Part shown: positions 1-11,400 of the stretch, piece after piece
Position numbering within the stretch: the first letter of the stretch is position 1
Layout of the letters: each line of letters begins with the position of its first letter
Source of the DNA: a bacterium
GTDB lineage: Bacteria; Margulisbacteria; Marinamargulisbacteria; SXXA01
Length of the DNA: 15,041 nucleotides
Direction: 5' to 3'
NCBI GenBank assembly: GCA_010027915.1
Contig: RGUG01000012.1
Coordinates: 1-15,041 of the forward strand
Made by a program: the position numbers and the translations under genes
Notes under the pieces: generated by a model
The model's input: only the letters and a program-made list of their open reading frames with translations
What the model was told of the DNA's origin: nothing
Databases searched by the model: none

Positions 1-3
1 TGA

Positions 4-1206
4 TTACTCAATAATCTGGGTTACAACACCCGCCCCAACCGTACGGCCACCCTCGCGAATCGCAAAACGCAACCGCTCTTCACATGCCACCGGTACAATC
101 AACTCCACCTCTAACCCAATGTTGTCACCGGGCATCACCATCTCCACACCCTCGGGCAACTTGATCGATCCCGTCACATCCGTTGTCCGAATATAAAACT
201 GGGGACGATACCCATCAAAAAAGGCCGTGTGGCGTCCACCTTCTTCTTTTTTCAGTACATACACTTCCGCTTTGAACCGACGTGCCGGCTTAATCGACCC
301 GGGTTTGGCCAACACCATCCCCCGCGTTAACTCTTCTTTGTCCACCCCTCGTAACAACACACCCAAATTGTCGCCCGCCTGCCCTTCGTCTAACAACTTG
401 CGGAACATCTCAATCCCCGTTACCGTCGTCTTCTTCGTCTCAATCCCCATCCCCACTATCTCAACTTCTTCGCCCACCTTCACCCGTCCACGCTCCACAC
501 GACCCGTTCCCACTGTCCCCCGACCCGTGATGCTAAACACATCCTCAATCGGCATCAAAAATGGCTTGTCGACATCCCGCTCAGGTAGTGGGATATAACT
601 GTCAATCGCGTCCATCAATTCCCATATGCACTTCGCATGGGCATCTTGACGTGAACTATCCGCTGTCTCCAATGCCTTTAACGCCGACCCCTTCACAAAC
701 GGGATACTGTCACCAGGAAATTCATACTTCGATAACAATTCCCTTAATTCCATCTCAACCAAATCCACCAATTCCAAATCGTCCACCATGTCGATCTTGT
801 TCATAAATACCACAATGTAGGGCACATTTACCTGCCGTGCCAACAAAATGTGCTCGCGCGTCTGTGGCATCGGCCCGTCTGCCGCACTCACCACCAATAT
901 CGCCCCGTCCATCTGCGCCGCCCCCGTAATCATGTTCTTGACATAGTCCGCGTGCCCAGGACAGTCCACGTGGGCATAATGACGACCTTCCGTCTCATAC
1001 TCCACGTGGGCCGTCGCAATCGTAATACCACGTGCCCGCTCTTCAGGTGCCGCATCGATCTGATCGTAGGCCTTGAATTCTGCCTTGTTCTCGGACGCCA
1101 ATACCTTCGTAATGGCCGCTGTTAATGTCGTCTTGCCATGGTCAACGTGACCAATGGTCCCAACGTTCACATGGGGCTTCTTACGCTCAAATTTCTCTTT
1201 TGCCAT
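4..1206 (-). CDS. tuf: Elongation factor Tu (EF-Tu)
   Basis: EF-Tu carries aminoacyl-tRNA to the ribosomal A site as a GTP complex in the cytoplasm. The 400-residue protein has the full family layout: a G domain with P-loop GHVDHGKT (19-26), switch II DCPGH (81-85), NKID (136-139) and GSAL (173-176), then two beta-barrel domains ending in the conserved [15 protein letters not shown] stretch. Length is normal for the family (about 394-409). The ATG start has a GAGGAG ribosome-binding site (bases 1215-1220), and the gene begins 20 bases after the fusA stop, as in a classic str operon. The stop is TAA at 4-6. Codon use is odd: in a 40-codon stretch (bases 301-420) 21 codons end in G, with GGG favoured for glycine, quite unlike fusA next door. 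Identity is certain; why the codon use differs is unknown. Confidence 0.98.
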   Translation of the reverse strand: MAKEKFERKKPHVNVGTIGHVDHGKTTLTAAITKVLASENKAEFKAYDQIDAAPEERARGITIATAHVEYETEGRHYAHVDCPGHADYVKNMITGAAQMDGAILVVSAADGPMPQTREHILLARQVNVPYIVVFMNKIDMVDDLELVDLVEMELRELLSKYEFPGDSIPFVKGSALKALETADSSRQDAHAKCIWELMDAIDSYIPLPERDVDKPFLMPIEDVFSITGRGTVGTGRVERGRVKVGEEVEIVGMGIETKKTTVTGIEMFRKLLDEGQAGDNLGVLLRGVDKEELTRGMVLAKPGSIKPARRFKAEVYVLKKEEGGRHTAFFDGYRPQFYIRTTDVTGSIKLPEGVEMVMPGDNIGLEVELIVPVACEERLRFAIREGGRTVGAGVVTQIIE

Positions 1207-1226
1207 GGCTAAAACTCCTCATTTTC

Positions 1227-3311
1227 TTATTTTGACTTCGAACGATCCGCAACCAAAGAATCAAATACATTTTTGGGCGTCTCACTATACATAAAGAAGC
1301 GCATACTGTAAACACCACGACCTTGGGTCAAAGACCGAAGTGAAGTGGAATAACCAAACATCTCCGATAAAGGTACCATGGCTTTGATTTGCTGGGCACC
1401 ATTAGACCCCGAATCGATCTTTTCGATTTTGCCACGACGACTATTAAGATCCGAAATGGTATCCCCCATATTGGCTTCAGGGACTTCAACTTCAACATCC
1501 ATAATCGGCTCAAGAATAACAGGGGTAGCCTCAGCAAAGGCATCTTTTACAGCGTAAGATCCCGCAATCTGAAAGGCAACATCTGAACTATCCACAGGGT
1601 GAAAAGAACCATCCAATACGGTTACCTTGATATCGACGACCGGAAAATTGGCAATAATCCCAGTTGAAAATGCTTCTTTGACACCTTTTTCAATGGAAGG
1701 GATGTATTCTTTTGGGATGCGGCCACCCACTACTTTGGTTTCAAAAATAAACCCGTCACCCCGGCCCAAAGGCTCGATTTCTAAGATACAATGCCCATAT
1801 TGACCTCGACCCCCGGTTTGACGAATAAATTTACCTTCGGCTTTGGCATATGCCCGAATGGATTCGCGGTAAGCCACTTGAGGCTTGCCCACATTAGCCT
1901 GAACATTAAATTCTCGGAGAAGACGATCGCAAATAATTTCCAAATGCAACTCACCCATACCAGAAATAATGGTTTGATTGGTTTCGGGGTCAGTACGATA
2001 TCGAAAAGTTGGGTCTTCGTCGGATAATTTCTCAAGGGAAGTGCCTAATTTTTCTTGATCACTTTTTGTCTTGGGTTCGATGGCAACAAAAATGACGGGT
2101 TCCGGAAAATCAATGTTTTCTAATAGGACCGGCTTATCTTCTGCACAAAGCGTGTCGCCTGTTTTAGTAAACTTAAGCCCAATCACACCCACAATGTCGC
2201 CTGCCGATGCCCCATCAACATCCTGTCGAGAATTGGCATGCATTTGCATGATACGTCCGATTCTTTCCCGCTTTCCACGGGTGGAATTATCCACATAACT
2301 ACCAGGGGATAGTTTACCCGAATAAACACGTAAATAAGTTAGTTTGCCCACAAAAGGATCCGTCTGGACTTTGAAAGCAAGTGCACTCAATGCTTCATCA
2401 TCTGCGGGTTGTAAGTTCAGGATATCACCATTTTGAGGGTTAGTGCCAGAAACAGCACCAACATCAAGCGGAGAAGGCAAAAACTGAACCACGCCATCCA
2501 ATAAATTTTGGACCCCCTTGTTTTTAAAGGCCGATCCGCAAAACATGGGAATCCTTAACCCTGATATGGTGGATTTGCGCAATCCAATTAACAATTGCTC
2601 GGTACTTAAAGACCCCGTTTCCAAATAGGTTTCAATTAATTCGTCATCGGATTCAGACGCTGCTTCATATAATTTTTCGCGTAGATCGTTGGCCAATGTC
2701 AAACGAGACTCATGAATGGGTCGACGCTCAATTTTTGCACCCGTCTCATCTAAAAAGTGAACTTCTTCGAACTGAATTAAATCAATGACCCCCAAAAACT
2801 GATCTTCTGAACCAATAGGATAGTTCACCACGACAGGCGATGCCCCTAAATGATCACGCATCATGGCCATGACACGGTTAAAATCAGCCCCCACCCGATC
2901 CATTTTATTCACGAAGGCAATGCGAGGCACTTTGTATTTTGTTGCTTGACGCCATACCGTTTCACTCTGTGGTTGCACCCCCCCAACCGCACAGAAAACC
3001 GCCACCATGCCGTCTAATACCCGCAAAGAACGCTCTACTTCTACCGTAAAATCAACGTGACCAGGGGTATCAATAATATTTATGTTGTGATCACCCCAAA
3101 AACAAGTGGTGGCTGCCGATGTAATCGTGATACCACGTTCTTGCTCTTGTACCATCCAGTCCATGGTGGCATTCCCATCATGCACCTCACCGATTTTATG
3201 TGATTTACCAGTATAAAATAGAATCCGTTCGGTTAATGTGGTTTTACCGGCATCAATATGTGCGGCAATGCCGATGTTTCGTAATTTAGAGAGATCTGTT
3301 TTTTTTTGCAT
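1227..3311 (-). CDS. fusA: Elongation factor G (EF-G)
   Basis: EF-G is the GTPase that drives tRNA-mRNA translocation and, with ribosome recycling factor, subunit splitting. The 694-residue length is typical. Visible motifs are P-loop AHIDAGKT (about 17-24), the switch I stretch with [12 protein letters not shown] (about 57-68), DTPGH (81-85), NKMD (135-138) and GSAF in the G5 position. The C-terminal part holds the domain IV and V signatures [19 protein letters not shown] and [15 protein letters not shown] start, preceded by an AAGGA ribosome-binding site and only 19 bases from the rpsG stop. Its canonical motifs and place between rpsG and tuf fit housekeeping EF-G rather than the tetracycline-protection or EF-G2 paralogues. 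A run of nine A residues falls in codons 2-5. Codon use here is A/T- and C-ending, in contrast with tuf. Confidence 0.98.
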   Translation of the reverse strand: MQKKTDLSKLRNIGIAAHIDAGKTTLTERILFYTGKSHKIGEVHDGNATMDWMVQEQERGITITSAATTCFWGDHNINIIDTPGHVDFTVEVERSLRVLDGMVAVFCAVGGVQPQSETVWRQATKYKVPRIAFVNKMDRVGADFNRVMAMMRDHLGASPVVVNYPIGSEDQFLGVIDLIQFEEVHFLDETGAKIERRPIHESRLTLANDLREKLYEAASESDDELIETYLETGSLSTEQLLIGLRKSTISGLRIPMFCGSAFKNKGVQNLLDGVVQFLPSPLDVGAVSGTNPQNGDILNLQPADDEALSALAFKVQTDPFVGKLTYLRVYSGKLSPGSYVDNSTRGKRERIGRIMQMHANSRQDVDGASAGDIVGVIGLKFTKTGDTLCAEDKPVLLENIDFPEPVIFVAIEPKTKSDQEKLGTSLEKLSDEDPTFRYRTDPETNQTIISGMGELHLEIICDRLLREFNVQANVGKPQVAYRESIRAYAKAEGKFIRQTGGRGQYGHCILEIEPLGRGDGFIFETKVVGGRIPKEYIPSIEKGVKEAFSTGIIANFPVVDIKVTVLDGSFHPVDSSDVAFQIAGSYAVKDAFAEATPVILEPIMDVEVEVPEANMGDTISDLNSRRGKIEKIDSGSNGAQQIKAMVPLSEMFGYSTSLRSLTQGRGVYSMRFFMYSETPKNVFDSLVADRSKSK

Positions 3312-3330
3312 GACCGTTATCCTTACTTAC

Positions 3331-3801
3331 CTACCAACGAAAATGAGAAAATGCTTTGTTGGCTTCAGCCATCTTATGGGCTTCTTCACGCTTTTTGATG
3401 GTGGTGCCGACTTTGTTATAAGTATCCACCAATTCATCTGATAATCGTAAAAAGAAAGCCTTTCCCGATTTGGCACGGGAATTGGAAATTAACCAACGAA
3501 CGGCTAAGGAATACCCACGATCTGGACTCACATCCACCGGAACCTGGTAGGTAGACCCTCCCACACGACGTGATTTCACCTCCATTAATGGGGCGGCATG
3601 CTTCAACACTTTTTCAAAGGCATCAATTACCGGCTCATTGACCAGATCAGAAAGGCGCTGTAACGCCATATAAACAATTTTTTGTGCCACCGTTTTTTTA
3701 CCGTCTAACATAACTTTATTAATAAATTTACCGATTTTTTCATTTTGATACTCAGGATCCAAAACCACCCGACGACCATCGTGTCTACGCTTGCGACTCA
3801 T
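3331..3801 (-). CDS. rpsG: 30S ribosomal protein S7
   Basis: S7 is a primary 16S rRNA-binding protein that organises the head of the small subunit and contacts the E-site tRNA. At 156 residues it has the usual length. The N-terminal basic segment (MSRKRRHDGRR), the VGGSTYQVPVDV beta-hairpin region (about 81-92) and the C-terminal HKMAEANKAFSHFRW block are family hallmarks. The ATG directly follows the rpsL stop (TAA then ATG with no gap), so the ribosome-binding site (AAGGGA) lies inside the end of rpsL. There is therefore no room for the S12-S7 intergenic S7-binding regulatory site known in E. coli; any autoregulation must work differently. The C-terminal third is slightly long between the RWLI helix and the KKRE segment. 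Confidence 0.97.
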   Translation of the reverse strand: MSRKRRHDGRRVVLDPEYQNEKIGKFINKVMLDGKKTVAQKIVYMALQRLSDLVNEPVIDAFEKVLKHAAPLMEVKSRRVGGSTYQVPVDVSPDRGYSLAVRWLISNSRAKSGKAFFLRLSDELVDTYNKVGTTIKKREEAHKMAEANKAFSHFRW

Positions 3802-4188
3802 TTATTTTTTCCCTTCTTTCTTATCACGTTTGGTACCATACACCGACCGTGCTTTCTTACGGTTATTCACACCTTGCAAATCGCCTACACCACGTTGAGT
3901 ACGATAACGAACACCCGGTAAATCTTTGACTCGCCCTCCACGCAGATACACCACAGAGTGTTCTTGCAGGTTGTGTCCCTCACCAGGAATAAAACACGTC
4001 ACTTCATATCCGTTAGAAAGCTTCACACGTGCCACTTTTCGAAGGGCTGAATTAGGCTTTTTGGGGGTTTGAATATAGACACGGGTGCAAATACCACGAC
4101 GTTGGGGACACCCCATCAACGCAGGGGCTTTGTTTCGTTTGGACTTAGGACGACGTCGGGACCGAACCAATTGATTAAATGTAGGCAA
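3802..4188 (-). CDS. rpsL: 30S ribosomal protein S12
   Basis: S12 sits at the decoding centre and influences translational accuracy. The 128 residues include the conserved [11 protein letters not shown] loop (41-51) with both lysines intact, so no classic streptomycin-resistance change is visible, and the KDLPGV loop, whose Asp89 matches the aspartate that is beta-methylthiolated in many bacteria. The start is TTG. Upstream in the same frame only five codons precede the rpoC stop TAG and none is ATG, and a strong AAGGAGA site lies 5 bases before the TTG, so the non-ATG start is well supported. The segment after GVRYRT ([18 protein letters not shown]) differs from the more common TxRGxLDxxGV wording, and there is a lysine-rich tail. 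The gene begins 15 bases after rpoC and abuts rpsG. Confidence 0.97.
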   Translation of the reverse strand: MPTFNQLVRSRRRPKSKRNKAPALMGCPQRRGICTRVYIQTPKKPNSALRKVARVKLSNGYEVTCFIPGEGHNLQEHSVVYLRGGRVKDLPGVRYRTQRGVGDLQGVNNRKKARSVYGTKRDKKEGKK

Positions 4189-4193
4189 TGTAA

Positions 4194-4200
4194 TCTCCTT
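4194..4200 (-). promoter_or_regulatory. Ribosome-binding site of rpsL (AAGGAGA)
   Basis: A strong Shine-Dalgarno sequence lies 5 bases upstream of the TTG codon at 4188. With the rpoC stop in the same frame just upstream and no ATG between, it fixes the TTG as the rpsL start. Confidence 0.85.
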
Positions 4201-4203
4201 TAA

Positions 4204-7200
4204 CTAAACTTCAACAGACCGAAGGTTTTCACTATCATCCGAGAATAATTCATCCCGTTCAATACGAGGAGAGTATTCTACATTAGAAAACCCAATTTGG
4301 GCATAATTGGGCATGCCAGTACCCGCAGGAATTAATCGGCCAATAATAACGTTTTCTTTTAAGCCTTCCATCGGATCCGATTGCCCTTCTAACGCCGCCT
4401 TGGTTAAGACACTTGCGGTTTGCTGAAAGGACGAGGCGGATACAAAACTCTCTGTATTTAGAGAAGCACGGGTAATACCAAGTAATACCCGTTCTCCCAC
4501 ACACACTTCACGTTGGTCATGAATGAGCGACAAATTGGTTTGATCAAACAAACGAGAATCGATGAGTTCATTAGGCAAAAAGGAACTGTCACCCATCGAT
4601 ATAATGGCAATTTTACGCGTCATTTGACGTACAATCACTTCAATGTGTTTGCTATTAATTTGAACACCCTGAGAAGTATATACCTTTTGAATTTCGTTCG
4701 ACAGATAGGTTTGTGCCGCAAACACCCCTTTGGTTTCTAATACATCGTGGGGATTAATCACCCCATCCGTTAATTGATCCCCTGCCCGCACTACTTTTCC
4801 TGAGTAGACCTTCAATCGAACACCAAATGGGATTTTGACTTCCTTTCGTGCCCCAGACTCAGCCGTTACACTTACCAAACGATAGCCGTCAGCATCAGAA
4901 AGCTCGACAATGCCATCCATTTCAGACAGAACCGCACAGTCTTTGGGTCGACGTGCCTCAAACAATTCTTCAACTCGGGGTAAACCTTGAACAATATCTT
5001 TGGTTTTAGAGGCATCAGAGTCGCTGATTCGCTCGCGTGCGATCACTTCGCCAACTGACACCCGATCGCCTTCCTTGATAAAGAACGAAGCCCCCGCATT
5101 GACCGGATAAGAGTGACCAGGAGAAATCACCAACCGATATGACTCCCGACTTCGCCCCTCGGTTGCCCCTTCTAATTTATGACAGGACACCACAATGCCC
5201 CCACTCTGCAGACGCACACCCGCAGCCAGATCCCCTTCTAACTTGATTCGATTACCTGCTTCATATAATAAACCAACTTTTTTAGGCACAATGTACTCAT
5301 GCGTTACATCTGGGTTGTAGACAAAAATTTCCCCGTCCTTAACACCGTACAAACTGACTACCTTGCCGTGTTCGTCCAATCGTTCATGAACATCTGTACC
5401 GACAATCTTCACAATTCCTTCTGCTTCAGCCACTACATACTCATAGCCGGGGTCATATTCAGCCAACAAGTCCCCAATGGCAACCTTGTCTTTGGGGCGT
5501 GCGACCAGAATACTCCCCGCTGGTAATAAATAAGACCGGCGTTGACCATCCGATAACAAGACGTTGACCACACCCTCTGCGGTCGATACCCAGTAAGGGT
5601 CATCGTTTTCCACAATACGACTGGCTTGTAATTCGGCCGGTATTTCCACCACGCCTGCATGTTTGGCCCGTATTTCAACCTTAGATGATTTTCTTAAGTC
5701 AACCCCGCCGGTGTGGAAGGTCCGCATGGTTAACTGGGTACCCGGTTCTCCAATAGATTGTGCCGCAATAATCCCAACAGCCTCCCCAATGTTAATCAGC
5801 CTGCCAGTTGCCAAATCAACACCATAGCACTTCTGACAAATACCGCGGGTGGAACGGCATTTATACACACTCCGAAGGGTCACCACTTCAATGCCGGCCT
5901 CGTTTACTTGGGCCGCCATCTCATCTGTAATCAATTGTCCCGCATGCACCAATACATGACCCTTCAAAGGATGCTGAATGGCATGAACACTGACCCGACC
6001 CACCATCAAATCAACCAGCGGTACAATGATGTTGATCCCATCTTTGACGGCTTGAACATCGACCCCTTCGGAAACACCACAATCCGGCTCAGAAATCATG
6101 ACATCTTGGGCTACATCAACCAAACGGCGGGTTAAGTAGCCAGAATCAGCGGTACGCAATGCGGTATCAACCAACCCTTTACGGGCCCCATACGAAGAAA
6201 TGAAATATTCAGTTAGTGTTAGTCCCTCTTTAAAATTTGACTTAATTGGAATGTCTACAATACGCCCCTGTGCATCCGACATCAATCCCCGCATACCAGC
6301 AAGCTGTCTTACCTGGTCAATGTTACCACGTGCACCAGAATGAGCCATAATATATAGGTTATTCAACTGGCCAAGCGTATTTTCAAGGGAATTAGATACC
6401 GCATGGGTGGTTTCACGCCACACATCATTGCTCCGTAATTGCATTTCACGTGCAGGCAAAGCACCAGACTCACGTTGTTTGACCAATACCCCAATCTCAC
6501 GTTCAGCTTTGGCCAATAGTTTGGCTTTGTCGGGGGGTATGCGCAAGTCATCAATAGAGATAGAAATACCGGACAAGGTGGAATAATGAAACCCAATCGA
6601 CTTCAGGCGATCCAGTAATTCAACAATCACATCATTACCAAATGCTGAAAACCACTTGGAAACCAGCTCCCCTAAGCGCTTTTTACCCACAATCTCATTG
6701 ACAAAGGGAATAGAGGTAAACCCTCGACGTTTTAACACCGCATTGACTTCAGAATTAAAAATGACACGCCCCATCGTAGTGGTGTATCGCTCCGACTCAA
6801 CTTTCACCACAATCTGTGACTGAATGGCAATGGCTTTGGCCTCCAGTGCACGGAAGGCCTCGTCAACACTCACGAAATACTTACCTTTTCCCAACAAGGA
6901 TGCCTCATTTTCACTCGTCAGAAAATAAATACCCAATACCATATCTTGAGTGGGTGTCACGATGGCTTTGCCACTTGAGGGAGACAAAATGTTATTAACC
7001 GCCATAATGAGTAAGCGACACTCCGCTTGGGCTTCTAAGGAGAGGGGGACATGGACCGCCATCTGGTCGCCATCAAAATCCGCATTGAAAGCATAACAAA
7101 CCAGGGGATGCACCTGAATAGCTGATCCCTCAACCAATATAGGCTCAAACGCTTGAATACCCAAACGGTGCAAGGTAGGGGCACGATTTAATAATACAGG

Positions 7201-8439
7201 CTGCCCCTTGATCACCTCTTCTAAGACATCCCAAACCACCACCTCACGACGCTCAATTTTTCGCTTGGCACTCTTGACATTGGAGACATGTCCATAATCC
7301 ACCAATTTACGAACAATAAAAGGCTTAAACAATTCCAATGCCATTTCTTTGGGCAAACCACACTGATTAAATTTTAAATGAGGGCCCACCACAATCACCG
7401 AACGGGCCGAATAATCCACCCGTTTACCCAAAAGATTCTGACGAAAACGACCTTGCTTACCCTCAATAATATTCCCCAAACTTTTGAGGGGACGCCCATT
7501 AGAACCCGTCACGGACCGACCACGCTTCCCGTTTGAAATTAAGACATCAACGGCTTCTTGCAACATTCTTTTCTCGTTACGAACGATCATATCGGGTGCA
7601 CCGATATCGATCAAACGCTTGAGTCGATTGTTACGATTGACTACCCGTCGATACAAGTCGTTAAGATCAGAGGTCGCAAAACGCCCCCCTTCTAGCTGAA
7701 CCATGGGTCGCAGATCAGGGGGCATCACAGGAATAACCTCTAAAATCATCCATTCCGGCTGGTTACCGGACTTTAACAAGCTCTCAACAATGCGGAGCCG
7801 TTTGGTCAATTTGAGACGTTTCTGGCCTTTTGCATCAGATAATGACTCTCGAATTTGAATGGCCAATTCTTTTAGATGCAATTCTGACAACAACTTTTTA
7901 ATCGCAGATGCACCCATTTCAGCCTTAAAGCCATTGCCAAACTTGGATTTAAGCTCACTGTACTCCACAATGCCAATGGTTTGACGGAGGGCCAACTGCC
8001 CCTCAAGTGATGGGTCTAAATCGGTGACAATGTAAGAGTCATAATACACGACTTCTTCCAACTGACGGGCCGAGATATCAAGCAACAGGCCAATGTAACT
8101 GGGAACACCTTTTAAAAACCAGATATGACACACATCAGCCGCTAACTCAATATGCCCCATTCGCTCGCGACGCACCTTGGAGTGGGTAACTTCGACACCA
8201 CAACGCTCGCATACAATGCCACGGTAGCGTACACGCCGATATTTACCGCAAGAACACTCCCAGTCCTTAACTGGACCAAATATTTTTTCGCAAAACAACC
8301 CACGGCGCTCGGGCTTAAATGTACGATAATTGATGGTTTCAGGCTTTTCAACTTCTCCGTATGACCAAAAACGAATGCGGTCGGGAGATGCCAAGCCAAT
8401 CTCTAAAAAGTCGAATTCTGACGCGTTACTTAGAAACAT
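4204..8439 (-). CDS. rpoC: DNA-directed RNA polymerase subunit beta-prime, unsplit, with a trigger-loop insertion
   Basis: Beta-prime supplies the catalytic magnesium site, clamp, bridge helix and trigger loop of RNA polymerase. Visible in order: N-terminal zinc ribbon cysteines 62, 64, 77 and 80; the active-site motif NADFDGDQM (452-460) with Asp454, Asp456 and Asp458; second zinc-site cysteines 787, 861, 868 and 871; the trigger-loop start with Met905, Arg906 and His909; and the C-terminal [14 protein letters not shown] block. Between GG (911-912) and [11 protein letters not shown] (from 1145) lie about 230 residues, an insertion at the same place as E. coli SI3. Residues 1 to about 575 correspond to cyanobacterial RpoC1 and the rest to RpoC2; here they are one chain. 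ATG start at 8439, 9 bases after the rpoB stop. An overlapping out-of-frame ATG at 8443 is too close to the AGGAG site (8446-8450) to be preferred. Confidence 0.98.
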   Translation of the reverse strand: MFLSNASEFDFLEIGLASPDRIRFWSYGEVEKPETINYRTFKPERRGLFCEKIFGPVKDWECSCGKYRRVRYRGIVCERCGVEVTHSKVRRERMGHIELAADVCHIWFLKGVPSYIGLLLDISARQLEEVVYYDSYIVTDLDPSLEGQLALRQTIGIVEYSELKSKFGNGFKAEMGASAIKKLLSELHLKELAIQIRESLSDAKGQKRLKLTKRLRIVESLLKSGNQPEWMILEVIPVMPPDLRPMVQLEGGRFATSDLNDLYRRVVNRNNRLKRLIDIGAPDMIVRNEKRMLQEAVDVLISNGKRGRSVTGSNGRPLKSLGNIIEGKQGRFRQNLLGKRVDYSARSVIVVGPHLKFNQCGLPKEMALELFKPFIVRKLVDYGHVSNVKSAKRKIERREVVVWDVLEEVIKGQPVLLNRAPTLHRLGIQAFEPILVEGSAIQVHPLVCYAFNADFDGDQMAVHVPLSLEAQAECRLLIMAVNNILSPSSGKAIVTPTQDMVLGIYFLTSENEASLLGKGKYFVSVDEAFRALEAKAIAIQSQIVVKVESERYTTTMGRVIFNSEVNAVLKRRGFTSIPFVNEIVGKKRLGELVSKWFSAFGNDVIVELLDRLKSIGFHYSTLSGISISIDDLRIPPDKAKLLAKAEREIGVLVKQRESGALPAREMQLRSNDVWRETTHAVSNSLENTLGQLNNLYIMAHSGARGNIDQVRQLAGMRGLMSDAQGRIVDIPIKSNFKEGLTLTEYFISSYGARKGLVDTALRTADSGYLTRRLVDVAQDVMISEPDCGVSEGVDVQAVKDGINIIVPLVDLMVGRVSVHAIQHPLKGHVLVHAGQLITDEMAAQVNEAGIEVVTLRSVYKCRSTRGICQKCYGVDLATGRLINIGEAVGIIAAQSIGEPGTQLTMRTFHTGGVDLRKSSKVEIRAKHAGVVEIPAELQASRIVENDDPYWVSTAEGVVNVLLSDGQRRSYLLPAGSILVARPKDKVAIGDLLAEYDPGYEYVVAEAEGIVKIVGTDVHERLDEHGKVVSLYGVKDGEIFVYNPDVTHEYIVPKKVGLLYEAGNRIKLEGDLAAGVRLQSGGIVVSCHKLEGATEGRSRESYRLVISPGHSYPVNAGASFFIKEGDRVSVGEVIARERISDSDASKTKDIVQGLPRVEELFEARRPKDCAVLSEMDGIVELSDADGYRLVSVTAESGARKEVKIPFGVRLKVYSGKVVRAGDQLTDGVINPHDVLETKGVFAAQTYLSNEIQKVYTSQGVQINSKHIEVIVRQMTRKIAIISMGDSSFLPNELIDSRLFDQTNLSLIHDQREVCVGERVLLGITRASLNTESFVSASSFQQTASVLTKAALEGQSDPMEGLKENVIIGRLIPAGTGMPNYAQIGFSNVEYSPRIERDELFSDDSENLRSVEV

Positions 8440-8445
8440 TCATTA

Positions 8446-8450
8446 CTCCT
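8446..8450 (-). promoter_or_regulatory. Ribosome-binding site of rpoC (AGGAG), overlapping the rpoB stop
   Basis: The AGGAG overlaps the rpoB stop TAG, and 6 bases separate it from the ATG at 8439. The other ATG at 8443 is only 2 bases away and in another frame, so this spacing selects the downstream start. The arrangement suggests translational coupling of beta and beta-prime. Confidence 0.75.
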
Positions 8451-11400
8451 AACGATTGTCAACTTCAGACCCATCCGCTGATCGAATGCGTACATCCAGC
8501 CCAATAGAACGCAACTCACGTAATAAGACCCTAAAGGACTCAGGGGTACCAGGTCGGCTCAAAACCTTCCCCTTAATAATCGATTCGTATGCACGGGCAC
8601 GACCTGTCAAATCATCTGATTTAATGGTCAACATTTCTTGCAACGTATGGGCAGCCCCATAAGCCTCTAGTGCCCACACTTCCATTTCACCAAATCGCTG
8701 ACCACCGTAATGGGCTTTCCCGCCCAATGGCTGCTGGGTCACCAGAGAATAAGGACCAGTAGAACGGGCGTGAATTTTGTCTTCTACCAAGTGAATCAGT
8801 TTGACCATGTACATGTAGCCAACCGTCACATCACGCTCGAAGGGAAGGCCTGATCGGCCATCACGCAAGGACACCTTTCCGGTTGTAGAAATCCACTGGT
8901 TCCCTTCAATTTGAGAAGCCGCCTCTAATTTGGATTCAACGGCTTTGACAGAGGCAAGCTCTTCAAAAATCTCATCAAATAGCTGAACCTCGAAATTCGT
9001 ACCCAAGTAGTGACTGGCCATTCCCAGTAGGGTTTCAAATAATTGCCCGACATTCATACGCGAGGGGACGCCCAGAGGATTTAACATAATGTCAATGGGT
9101 GTACCATCAGGCAAAAAGGGCATGTCTTGAACGGGTAGGATGGTGGAAATAACCCCCTTGTTGCCATGACGACCCGCCATTTTATCGCCAATCGAAACCT
9201 TGCGAATTTGTGCCACATACACGCGAACAATACAGGTGACCCCGGGCGGCAAGTTGTCTTTGGTGTCTTTCGAAAACACACGAACACCAATCACTTTACC
9301 CGAACCGCCAGACGACACCCGCAAAGAGGTATCACGCATATCACGTGCTTTATCCCCAAAAATAGCACGCAATAATTTTTCTTCGGCCGGGGGCTCGGTT
9401 TCCCCTTTAGGGGTCACTTTGCCCACTAAAATATCCCCGGCTTTTACCAGGGCCCCCACACGAATGATTCCATTCTCATCTAAATTGCGAACGGCATCCT
9501 CACTGACATTCGGCAGTTCCCAGGTAATCTCTTCAGGGCCTAGCTTGGTTGAACGAACATCAATTTCATATTTGTGAATATGGATGGAGGAAAACACATC
9601 CTCTTGCACCAACCGCTCAGAAATGACAATGGCGTCTTCAAAATTGTACCCTTCCCAAGGCACAAATGCCACTAAAACATTGCGACCCAACGCCAATTCG
9701 CCGTTTCGTGTAGAGGTTCCATCTGCTAACACTTGTCCTTTGATTACGTGATCCCCCACCTTTACAATCGGACGTTGATTGCGGCAAGTATTCTGATTGG
9801 AGCGGGCATATTTGGTCAAAATGTAATAATCATCCCCTTCAGACGTTTTAACGACAATTTCCTCTCCCGTGACGGCCGTTACCACACCATCGTGCTTGGC
9901 TTTGAGTAATACGCACGAATCAGTGGCTACAACCCTCTCTAGTCCCGTTCCCACATAGGGATTATCAGGGTAAACCAAGGGCACCGCTTGGCGTTGCATA
10001 TTGGCACCCATTAACGCACGGTTGGCATCATCATGTTCTAAAAAGGGAATCAGCCCACAAGAAACACCCACCATTTGAAGTTCACGATTCACACGGGCCA
10101 CACAGGTTGGGCCTTGAAGTTGGCCATTCGCATCTTGGGGAGAGTCCCAGGGGGCAATGCAGTAGCGGTCTTCAGAGTCAGCGGTAAACCAATCCACCTC
10201 AGAGGTGACCACCCCGTTTTTAACTTTAACATAAGGGGTTTCGATAAAACCAAACTCATTAATCGTAGCAAACGTCGCCAAAGGACCAATTAGGCCAGCA
10301 TTGGGACCTTCGGGCGTTTCAATGGGACAAATCCGTCCGTAGTGAGAAGGGTGAATATCACGCACCTCAAACCCCGCACGCTCTTTGGTTAAGCCACCGG
10401 GACCTAACGCACTAAGACGGCGCTTGTGGGCAATTTCAGCCAAGGGATTGGTTTGATCCATGAACTGAGACAATTGAGAACTACCAAAAAACTCTCGCAT
10501 CACCGCAACCAAAGGTCGAATGTTAATTAAATGCTGGGGGACAATTCGATCGTTCCCTTTTACGGCTAACTGCTCTTTGATGAGTCGCTCTAACCGAGAA
10601 AGGCCAACCCGAAATTGCTTTTGTAATTGTTCCCCCACACTACGCACACGCCGATTACCCAAGTGATCGATATCATCCACAACACCTTCGCCCGCCACCA
10701 ACATGGCGGTGTACTCAACCGCAGCTAAAATGTCATCACGGGTTAAGACATGAATCCCCATGTCAACGGACAACTCCAGTCGACGGTTAATACGATAACG
10801 GCCCACATCACCCAAATCATATTTCGAAGACTCAAAAAACAAGTTGTTGAGCAATGCTTTGGCACCTTCAAGGGTCACAGGATCACCAGGACGCAACTTG
10901 CGATAGATATCAATAAGGGCATCATCCATGGAAGGGACAGGGAATTTTTCAACCGTACGAGCAAAGGCATCAAAGCGACCACAACGTGACATGAGTTCGT
11001 CGGTTGAAAAACCCAATGCCCCTAAAAAGGTAGAAACCGGCACCTTGCGTATCTTGTTAATATTGGCATACAGCAACGAAGATGAATCGGTTTCAATTTC
11101 TAGCCACGCCCCACGATTGGGAATAACGGTGGCACGATAAGACACACGGTCAGGGGTAAGACCAGGCTTTTTTCTAAAATAAACACCTGGTGAGCGAATA
11201 AACTGACTCACCACTACCCTCTCGGTACCATTAACTAAAAAAGTACCTGTCTCACTCATCAAAGGGATATCACTCATAAAAACGGTTTGCTCGGTGATTT
11301 CACCCGTTTCACGATTGATCAACCGAACGGGCACACGCAATGCTGCCGAGTAGGTGGTTTCGCGATGCTGGCATTCTTCAAAGGAAAATTCTGGCTCATC

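Noticed and set aside
227..598. Plus-strand open frame of 123 codons opposite tuf
   Set aside because: It is a shadow of tuf: the strong G skew of tuf codons leaves few stops on the other strand. The product is Pro/Ser/Thr-rich without a recognisable domain.
5758..6135. Plus-strand open frame of 125 codons opposite rpoC
   Set aside because: It is antisense to the second zinc region of beta-prime, and I recognise no domain in its product.
9200..9577. Plus-strand open frame of 125 codons opposite rpoB
   Set aside because: It is antisense to conserved beta sequence and has no recognisable product.
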